From Sulfitobacter sp. BSw21498 (lineage in GTDB: Bacteria > Pseudomonadota > Alphaproteobacteria > Rhodobacterales > Rhodobacteraceae), in assembly GCF_006064855.1 (NCBI RefSeq), contig NZ_CP040753.1, positions 2,770,001-2,834,000 of the forward strand: a stretch of DNA of 64,000 nucleotides, written 5' to 3'. Of the stretch, positions 53,314 through 61,200 are shown piece by piece (position 1 is the stretch's first letter; every line of letters starts with the position of its first letter). The position numbers were made by a program, and so were the translations under genes. The notes below the pieces were generated by a model. The model saw nothing but the letters and a program-made list of their open reading frames with translations, made no database searches and had not been told where the DNA came from.

Positions 53314-54011
53314 GCGACAGCCCCGTTTTTCCACCCTTGCTGGCGGGTGCGCAGGCTGATGACCCCTTCGCGCAGGCCTGCGCAGAGGCGCGGCAGGGGT
53401 GTGATGCGGGGCTGGTGCTGTATGATCTGGGGTCAAGCGTTTTGCAGGCCGCTATCGTCTTTGCGCCCGAGGTGCCGCTGGCCCAAGCAATGGCGATGCT
53501 GCCGCTTTGCGCCGTGGGGTTCCAGAATGCCCTTGGCGCGCTAGCGCCGCCCGAGGTGGGCGTACATCTGGCATGGAACGGTGATTTGCGGCTGAATGGC
53601 GCGATTTGCGGGCAGATGCGTGCAGCGTCCTCTGAAAGCGATCCGACCCAAGTGCCTGACTGGCTGGTTGTAGCGTTTCACGTGAAGCTATTGCCGCAAA
53701 ATGACACGCCAGGCGACACGCCGGATGTCACCACGCTGTATGGCGAAGGCTGTGCCGAAGTGAGCCCGGTCGACCTTCTCGAGGCCTGGGCGCGGCATAT
53801 GCTGGTTGCGCTGAACCGCTGGATGGATGGCGGCGCGGGCCCGCTCCATAAAGAATGGACGGGGCTGGCCTGGGCCATGGGAGAGCAGATGACCCATGGC
53901 GACCTGACCGGCAGCTTTACCGGTGTTGACGAAAACTTTGGCCTGCTGCTGAAAACCGACTCGACCACGCATCTTATTCCACTGACCGACCTGCTGGAGC
54001 CAGCCTCATGA
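53310..54011 (+). CDS. Biotin/lipoate protein ligase-fold protein with DUF4444 domain
   Basis: 233-residue protein of the BPL_LplA_LipB-like/DUF4444 group. The ligase half includes VGVHLAWNGDLRLNGAICGQM in part, corresponding to the WPND...KIxG region of biotin ligases but with changed residues, and ends with a small DUF4444 tail (GSFTGVDENFGLLLKTDSTTH in part). Whether it still joins biotin or lipoate to a protein is doubtful. It is coupled by 4-bp overlaps to the Mrp gene and the DUF6505 gene. Confidence 0.82.
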   Translation: MSDSPVFPPLLAGAQADDPFAQACAEARQGCDAGLVLYDLGSSVLQAAIVFAPEVPLAQAMAMLPLCAVGFQNALGALAPPEVGVHLAWNGDLRLNGAICGQMRAASSESDPTQVPDWLVVAFHVKLLPQNDTPGDTPDVTTLYGEGCAEVSPVDLLEAWARHMLVALNRWMDGGAGPLHKEWTGLAWAMGEQMTHGDLTGSFTGVDENFGLLLKTDSTTHLIPLTDLLEPAS

Positions 54012-54526
54012 GTGATCTATTCCTCGCCCGCGCCATCCACTTTGATGAAAGCGACCGTAATGTATTTCATTCTCCGGCGCGTACGGGCGAATGGTGCGTA
54101 TCCGGAGGGTTCGAGTTTTCAAACTGGTCCCAAGGCGATCTGACCGGCAAGGCGCGCCAGGCGTTTGCGAATGGCTGGATGGGCGTGGAAACCTTTGGCC
54201 GCGTGACATTTGTCGCGGTGACCAAGGCGGAACCGTTTGAGGTCGAGGCAATCACATTGCAGCTGATGAAGCACTTCGTCGAGATCTATGGTGCCCCCTC
54301 TCCCGAAGCCGCGCGCCCTGTGGCGGAAGAAGAAGTCGCCCAGATGATGGAGCTTTGCGCCGACCACGCCCCCAACACGCTGCTGACCGTCGCACGCGAA
54401 CTGTCCGACAGTGGTGTGCGCGAAAGCTATCGTTTCATCGAACCGCAGGATGCGGGGATTGACCAGTTTGCCGTGCACGGATCGCTGGATGAGGACGACC
54501 ACGGTGGGCACGGTCACTCTCACTAA
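54008..54526 (+). CDS. DUF6505 family protein
   Basis: 172-residue soluble protein of the DUF6505 type, last in the FDH helper block. It has FHSPARTGEWCVSGGFEFSN (20 residues) near the N-terminus, a helical middle, and a His/Asp-rich C-terminal tail (DEDDHGGHGHSH) that could bind metal. No enzymatic motif is recognised. It overlaps the DUF4444 gene by 4 bp and is followed by a strong hairpin. Confidence 0.8.
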   Translation: MSDLFLARAIHFDESDRNVFHSPARTGEWCVSGGFEFSNWSQGDLTGKARQAFANGWMGVETFGRVTFVAVTKAEPFEVEAITLQLMKHFVEIYGAPSPEAARPVAEEEVAQMMELCADHAPNTLLTVARELSDSGVRESYRFIEPQDAGIDQFAVHGSLDEDDHGGHGHSH

Positions 54527-54542
54527 TCGTTAACTATACGAA

Positions 54543-54572
54543 ACACCCTGTCCAGTTATCCGGACGGGGTGT
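54543..54572 (+). terminator. Hairpin terminator of the five-gene FDH helper block
   Basis: ACACCCTGTCC (54543-54553) pairs with GGACGGGGTGT (54562-54572) over 11 bp with one G-T and an 8-nt loop. No T run follows; the hairpin at 54584-54600 may assist. Confidence 0.6.
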
Positions 54573-54670
54573 CGCATATTCTTCGCCCCAGATCGGGGCG
54601 ATAATCCCCCCGAATAGATAGAATCAACGCCCTGTTTCACGCGGGCGAACCGCCTGCCTTGCGCAGTGCG

Positions 54671-54699
54671 GCGCGGGATTGCAGCTGCAATCACCGCGC
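54671..54699. promoter_or_regulatory. 29-bp palindrome upstream of the surface-protein operon
   Basis: The core GATTGCAGCTGCAATC (54677-54692) is a perfect 16-bp palindrome. It is extended by GCGCGG on the left (54671-54676) and CCGCGC on the right (54694-54699), with one extra A at 54693. This is too long to be chance and well placed, about 200 bp before the first start, to be an operator. Confidence 0.6.
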
Positions 54700-54894
54700 G
54701 AATTGCGTGTTGTGCCCTCGAATTGATAGCGCCGCATATACGGACGGGTAGAGGGCTGCCCAGCAGATCAAAAATCTAACCCTAAGCGAGAATGCACCGC
54801 GAGATATTTCCCGTGATGATGAATTCAGGACAGCCCAGCCACTGGGACAGTTCATCAAAACTGCCGGCGAGGGCCGGTCTACAGGGGAAACAAT

Positions 54895-55404
54895 ATGTCA
54901 CTTAAAACCAACCAGATTGCCCGTGCGTTGCTCGCAGGTGTTGCGATTTCTGTCGCCGGTGTGCCGGCTTTTGCGGACGCACTTTCAAGCACCTTTTCCT
55001 TCCGTATCGTTGAAGCAACCGAGGGCGAAGAAGCTCTGATCGAACGGGGTACGGTACGCCCCGGCGAGGTCATTCAATACCAGCTGCAGCACGAGAACAC
55101 GACCGAGCAAGCACTTGCAGGGATCGTCATTGCGGCGCCGGTACCCGAAGGGGTGACCCTGACGCTGGGCGCCGAAAGCACCTCCATCAAGGCTGTGTTC
55201 GAAGTGCAGGCCGACCTCGACCCTGAAAACGATGGCCTCGAATGGTCCACACTCCCCGCCACACGCATGGTCGCCGGTGCAGATGGCACACTTCAACCAG
55301 AACCGCTTCCTGAGGATCAGATCGCTGCCGTCCGTTGGACGCTAAGCGAACCTTTGGAGTCAGGCGAAATCGCACTCAACAGCTACCGGGTGCGCGTCAA
55401 CTGA
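54895..55404 (+). CDS. Secreted DUF11-like protein (169 residues)
   Basis: Small exported protein with a signal peptide (residues 1-27, cleavage near AFA-DA). The mature part is one beta-sandwich with the DUF11-type pattern PGEVIQYQLQHENTTEQ then IVIAAPVPEGVTL, followed by an acidic stretch and a final strand pair. There are no Cys and no membrane anchor. It has a GGGGAAAC site before the ATG. It is first of three co-directional genes; a role as a periplasmic partner or minor surface subunit of the two larger proteins is inference. Confidence 0.75.
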   Translation: MSLKTNQIARALLAGVAISVAGVPAFADALSSTFSFRIVEATEGEEALIERGTVRPGEVIQYQLQHENTTEQALAGIVIAAPVPEGVTLTLGAESTSIKAVFEVQADLDPENDGLEWSTLPATRMVAGADGTLQPEPLPEDQIAAVRWTLSEPLESGEIALNSYRVRVN

Positions 55405-55461
55405 TCGGGGGGAACCTGATCCAATTTGCTTATCTCAAATTAAATCAAAGGAACGACTAAC

Positions 55462-58113
55462 GTGAAACATCAATCATTCTTCATGCGCTCTGCAAGCGCG
55501 ATGGCGGTCACAGCCGCATTTGGCGCAGTCGCCATGGCTGCCTCGCCAGATGCTGGGTCCGTGATCGGCAACCAAGCGGTTGCGACGTATACAAACGAAG
55601 CTGGCGATACCATTACGGTCACGTCAAACACAGTTGAAACGATCGTGCAGCAGGTTGCTGGCGTCACGATGACGTCGAATAACATCGAAACCATCGCACC
55701 TGGTGGCAAAGCCTTCCTACCGCACATCATCACCAACGACGGGAACGGCGCAGACTTTTTCACACTCGCGGCCGCTGAAACCGATACTGGTACGCTCCAG
55801 ACTTCTAACATCGTCTTCTATCCGGATGCGAACATGGATGGTGTCGCCGATAGCGCCACGCCGCTAAGCGAAACGCCAACATTAGCACCGGGCGAACAGT
55901 TCGGCGTCGTCATCGAGGTCTCTGTCCCATCGAATGCAACAGGCACCGACAACATCGCCGTCACTGCGGTCTCGAACCTCGATGGCACCGAGACAGCCCT
56001 CAATACTGATAAGTTGACCATTTCTAACGGTGCGATTGTCGAACTGGTTAAGTCTATGGTTGCGGATGCCGCTTCCGGTGGGAACACAAACATCGTCGAC
56101 GCCGGTGACACAGTGACCATCAAGCTGACCTACTCTAGCACCGGTCTTGCTGCAGCGGAAAACTATGTTGTCGACGACATCCTTGACGGCCGCTTGGAAT
56201 ACGTCCCGGGCTCGGCTCGGTGGTCTGACGTCGCTGACCCGCTAGATGACACCAATCCGTCTTCTGAAGTCGACGATCAAAACGGTGCGAGTCCAACGCC
56301 GGACGAAATCACCTTTGACAACGCCGGTCAAAGCGTGAACTTCACCATCTCGCGCATCGGCTCCGGCCGTTCTGGTAGCGTGACCTTCCAAGCGGTGATT
56401 TTAGGCACTGCGGATGCGGGTATCATCGAAAACGTCGCGACACAGGTAATTGACACCGTCGACTTCCCGCCATCGAACACAGCTTCGATCATCGTAGATG
56501 ACCAGTTCGCAGTTTCCATCTCTGATACAGCGATTGACGGTGCCGGTGCTGCGGTTCCAGCCACAGCTTCTGGAACAGATGATGACGGGCTGAACGACGA
56601 TATCGTGACAGAGACCGGCGATGCGGCCCAAGGTGGCACAGTCAAACACGAGTTCGTTCTGACCAACCGTTCCAACCAGACCGACAGCCTGACGCTCGAC
56701 GTTGACACCCTTACCGATACCTACCCAGACGGCACAACCTTCCGGTTTGTAGGCGCAGATGGGGTGACACCGATCATCGGTTCTGTAGGCCCGATAGCTG
56801 CAGGTGACAGCGTCAAGGTCACCTTGATCGCTACGCTGCCAACAGACGTCGCACCAACCGCCGCTGCCAATTATAGCGCGACCGTGACAACCACGTCGGA
56901 TGCGTCGGGTGTCTCGGATATATCGACAGCGACATTCACGGGTGCCATCCTCGCGTCGTCAGTTGATCTTGAGAACGCGGTCGTAGGGTCCGAAGGCGAT
57001 GGCCTTGACCCCACCAACGGTGGCGCGCCCTGGGTGAACTACCCCACCGATCCCGGTGCGCCGGTCACCTATGACATGGTCGTTCAAAACAACGGTCCGG
57101 TATCCGACAGCTACAACCTCTCGCTTGCGCAAGCTTTGCCCGCTGGCTGGACCGTCGAATTCCGCTCTGCTGACGGGTCTGCGATTACCAACACCGGGAC
57201 CATCCCGGCTGGTTCAAGCGATACCTTCACCGTTGTGATCACCCCGCCTGAAGATCAGGTCCCCGGCGACACATTGGTAGACATCGCGTTGGTCTCTTCT
57301 GTATCGGGCCAAGGCGACCGGATCGTCAACGAAGTCACCGTAAGGGAAGTCTACAACGTAGAGATCATCGACGATCAGACGGCTCAAGCTTCGCCCGGTG
57401 GGATCGTCGATATGATCCACACCATCACCAACACCGGTAACGTTGCTATCACCGAGGGTGCAATCGATGACGCAGGGCTAGACAACTTCTCGGGCGCATT
57501 GTTCTGGGATGCCAATGGCAACGGTGTGATCGACCCCACCGAATTGGTGATCGACAACTTTGATGATCTAACGGACGGGGTATCGGCTGGTGTGAACGGG
57601 CTTGCCCCCGGTGACAGCATCTCGGTGATCTACCGTGTCCAGACGCCATCGACAGCGACAAGCGGTGTGACCGAGAACAGCGTTATCACGCTTAGTTCAT
57701 CGCTGAACAATGCCACAGCGACCGACGCGGATGCGACTGACAACGCAGTAGAAGACCGTATCGTGATCATCTCTGGTGACATCACGCTGAGCAAGTTCCA
57801 GTACATCGACGCCGGCTGCACTGGCGCTGTCGGGACCTTTACCAAGACCCGTCAAGACGTCGAACCAGGTCAGTGTATCCGCTACAAGGTTGTAGCTGAA
57901 AACACCGGCTCCTCTCCCGCTGCAGACGTCATCATCTCTGATGCCGCACCCGCCTACACGTCGATTGTCGATTGTGGCGGCACATGCAGCGAGACGCTCA
58001 TCCCGGCAGGCAGCACCGCCACAGTCACGCCGAGCAACATCTCGAGTGACCACGGCACGGTTCTTCCGGGTTGGTCCGCTGAACTCGAATTCACCGTTCA
58101 GGTGGACGAGTAA
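55462..58113 (+). CDS. Secreted multi-repeat DUF11-type surface protein (883 residues)
   Basis: Signal peptide (1-27, cleavage at AMA-AS), then an N-terminal module with AGSVIGNQAVATYTNEAG and TSNTVETIVQQV, then about six Ig-like beta repeats of 110-130 residues marked by the NxG...D...LP pattern of DUF11/conserved-repeat domains. Asp/Asn-rich loops (DANMDGVAD from Asp122, DANGNGVIDPTE from Asp683) could bind calcium. Cys786, 805, 838 and 842 are in the last repeat only and could form disulfides. The protein is very acidic and Thr/Ser-rich. There is no anchor, so it should be secreted or held by the downstream barrel protein. Repeats are diverged, not recent copies. Confidence 0.82.
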   Translation: MKHQSFFMRSASAMAVTAAFGAVAMAASPDAGSVIGNQAVATYTNEAGDTITVTSNTVETIVQQVAGVTMTSNNIETIAPGGKAFLPHIITNDGNGADFFTLAAAETDTGTLQTSNIVFYPDANMDGVADSATPLSETPTLAPGEQFGVVIEVSVPSNATGTDNIAVTAVSNLDGTETALNTDKLTISNGAIVELVKSMVADAASGGNTNIVDAGDTVTIKLTYSSTGLAAAENYVVDDILDGRLEYVPGSARWSDVADPLDDTNPSSEVDDQNGASPTPDEITFDNAGQSVNFTISRIGSGRSGSVTFQAVILGTADAGIIENVATQVIDTVDFPPSNTASIIVDDQFAVSISDTAIDGAGAAVPATASGTDDDGLNDDIVTETGDAAQGGTVKHEFVLTNRSNQTDSLTLDVDTLTDTYPDGTTFRFVGADGVTPIIGSVGPIAAGDSVKVTLIATLPTDVAPTAAANYSATVTTTSDASGVSDISTATFTGAILASSVDLENAVVGSEGDGLDPTNGGAPWVNYPTDPGAPVTYDMVVQNNGPVSDSYNLSLAQALPAGWTVEFRSADGSAITNTGTIPAGSSDTFTVVITPPEDQVPGDTLVDIALVSSVSGQGDRIVNEVTVREVYNVEIIDDQTAQASPGGIVDMIHTITNTGNVAITEGAIDDAGLDNFSGALFWDANGNGVIDPTELVIDNFDDLTDGVSAGVNGLAPGDSISVIYRVQTPSTATSGVTENSVITLSSSLNNATATDADATDNAVEDRIVIISGDITLSKFQYIDAGCTGAVGTFTKTRQDVEPGQCIRYKVVAENTGSSPAADVIISDAAPAYTSIVDCGGTCSETLIPAGSTATVTPSNISSDHGTVLPGWSAELEFTVQVDE

Positions 58114-58204
58114 GCGTACCTTTGGTCCCCCGGAGCACCTTCCCCCCCCCTCGCTCCGGGGGGCCGCATTTCCTCTTAACAAAAATAAAACAGGGTTAGA
58201 TCAA

Positions 58205-61200
58205 ATGGGCCGCACCGTTCACAAAACCGCTCTGCGCATGATGTCGTGTTTCTGGACCTTCGCGCTGGTGATCTCCCTTCTACCACAAGGTACCGCTGCC
58301 AAGCAGGTCCCCGCAGGAACCCTTATCCGCAACGTCGCGCAGACGATCTATTTTAACGAAGCGCTGGGCATCATCGAAACGGTTTATTCGAATGCCGTGG
58401 ACGCCAAAGTCGCCGCAGTGCCTGCGCTGGATGTAAACGGATACTCTGAATTGATGCTGACCCGCGGCGCGATGGCCCAATACTATTTTGAGGTCACCAA
58501 CATCGGAAACGTGCCGCTGAACGCCGACATGACCATGAGCCACCAGACCGGGGCGGCGATGATGAACGACACGAGTCTTGTCCATGACGCGAATGCCAAC
58601 GGGCGCATCGACAATGGCGAGGCCACGATGAACTCCGGCGCGCCGATGTTTATGGATGTGGGCGACACTGCTCAGCTTATCTACGAATTCCGCACCTCGT
58701 TTCACGCCACGCCTGCCACATTGATGCAGTCGGTGTTGTCGGTGTCGGCCACCAGCGCCACGCGCATCGCCAGCCGTCGCATCCTGTCGGGCGCAGCGGT
58801 TGGCAAGACCACCATTGTGGGCAGCACGCTTGAACTGCAAAAGGAACAGACCATTCGCGAGATGGAGGTCGAGACACAGCTGACCTACACGCTACGCCTG
58901 CGCAACGATTCTGACGGGGACGTGCTGGCCTATGGTGACGTGCATGGGGCGCAGATCCGCATCGACGGGACGGGTGCCACAGGGGTTCTGCTGCGCGACG
59001 AGATCCCGCTGAACGCCCGCTTCCACAGCATCACCGATCCAAGCGCCATGGTTGCACTGTACCACGCAGCGGGCGACGCGCGTCATGACTACCAGACCAC
59101 GCGCCCCGCCGGCGAGGTCGACGCAGTAGCGTTCTTTCACGAGGGTGACTACGAAATCGGGTTTGCCCGCGACCCCGCCTTTATGGTGAGCGCGCCCATG
59201 GGCCTGGGCGATATAGAGGTCGCCAACACCGCCCGCAGCTTTATGAAAATGGAAGATCGCACTGTCGATATAGACTCTAACACTACTGTTTATCGCCGCG
59301 ATTCATCTGGCGCGGGCATCCTGCGGTTCGAGCATCCTGAAACCGCAGAGGACCAGCCTCATGCTGTGCCCAATAGCGATACGCGCCTACGTCTGACCGC
59401 GGGTGCTTGCAACGACACGATGTCGGTGGACCGTGTGATCGTTACCCTGCGCAGCTTTTTGACCGGCGACGTAGAGCGTGTGACCGCGACCGAAACAGAG
59501 CCTAACAGCGGCATTTTCCTTACGCCGGCCGTACCCATGGCGCGGATGGACATGCCTGCGTCCGGTGACAATGTCGTTGCGACCACTGATGGGGACCGCC
59601 TGATCGCCACCGCTGATTGCGCCGATGCCGCGCTTGAAGATGAATTGCTGATCACTCCCGGTAACTTTCTGTTCAACTCCCTGACCAACGAGCCGATTGG
59701 CGATGTGACCATTGCGCTCATGGATATGAACACGGGCGCTGAAATGGCGCGTCGCATGACCGATGCCCGCGGCTTCTTTAGCTTCGGGGTGATGCCTGGG
59801 GGTGAGTTCCAGTTCGCAGTCATGAACGCCCCTGAATGGGACGTGCCTTCGGTGCGTGCCGATTTCCCGGGCTTTAACCGTCGCGTTGCCAGTGCCGGTT
59901 TCATGGCGAGCTTCCGTCATAGCGGCGGTATGCTGGCGGTATCGGATATCCCTGCGGATCCGCACTACAGCCTGCCACTCACGCTCGGAAAGCAGGCAGA
60001 CAAAGACACGGTCGGCGCAGGCGAGTTCGTCGTCTATACCCTGAATTTCTCTAATAACATGAACCAAGCGCTGATCGGTGCAGAGATCCTGGATCGCCCG
60101 CCTTATGGCAGCCAATTGGTTGCAGGCTCGGTGACCTTCAACGGTGAACCTATCGAAGACCTCACGATCGATCCATCGGGTGACATGACCTATGCCTTGG
60201 GGCCGCTTGCACCGCTCTCGAGCCACGAGGTGAGCTATGTCATGCAGTTCACCGCAGCTGCCCGCGAAGGCCGCAACGAGAACACGGCAGTGCTGATCGG
60301 GCGTCAGGCCGGCACCGGGACTGTGATCCAGTCCCAGACCGCCCGTGCGATGGTCAAGCTGAACAACAGCGGTGGCGTCTTCGCCCGCGAAGCGACTGTA
60401 ATCGGGTCGGTCTTTCTGGATTGCGACAAAAACGGTATCCGCGGCGACCACACAGAGCCAGGCATCCCCGGCGTGCGTATCGTGACGCAAGAAGGCCTGT
60501 CGGTCGTGACTGATATGGATGGTAAATACTCTCTGTTCGGCCTGCGCCCTATCACCCATGCGTTTCTGGTGCAGGAAGAGACCCTGCCCGTAGGCACCGA
60601 AGTGACCGTAACACGCACCAACGATCTGCTGCGCGGTGGTTCGCGGTTGATCCCGCTGCGCAAGGGGGAACTGCGAGCCGAACATTTTGCTGTGCGCGAC
60701 TGCACCCCCGAAGCGATGGCCGAAGTTGCGCAGCGTCGCAAGGATTTCGAAGAGCAGCCTCAATCCAATGCGCTGACGGCGGCCGATCTGCCCATCGAAG
60801 GTCAGCGTGCGCCTGTGCGTTCCGTGCGCAGCGAAGCCGGCGTGGCGACGACCACTCAGCTGACACCGCGCTTGATGCAGCGGTTGGACGAAAGCCGCGC
60901 GGCGAACTCCGTTGCTGAAAAAGCGTCCGGTAGGGCACAGCGCCAATCGCTTGAGCTGCTGATCAAGACCCTCGACGACGCGCCTGGTTTTATTGACCTG
61001 ACCGACGGGCAGACGCTAGACCGCCGCACCCAAAGTGTACGGGTCAAAGGGAAGGGCGAACTGTCGCTGGGCCTGCTGGTGAACGGACGCGAGCTGAGCA
61101 GCGACCGAGTGGGCGAGCGTACGCGCTTCGAAAAAAACAACACGCAGGCGCTGGATTTCGTGGCGGTTAAGCTGAACGCGGGGAAAAACACCCTGACACT

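Larger units (their letters stand above)
54527..54894. other. 368-bp region upstream of the surface-protein operon
   Basis: It holds the terminator of the FDH helper block, a second hairpin CGCCCC-N5-GGGGCG (54584-54600), the large palindrome at 54671-54699, and the promoter and leader of the DUF11 operon. I see no gene in it. Confidence 0.6.

Noticed and set aside
57941..58204. Upstream extension of the 1912-residue protein frame into the 883-residue gene
   Set aside because: The extension is Arg/Pro-rich noise in another frame of the previous gene; the signal peptide starts at 58205.
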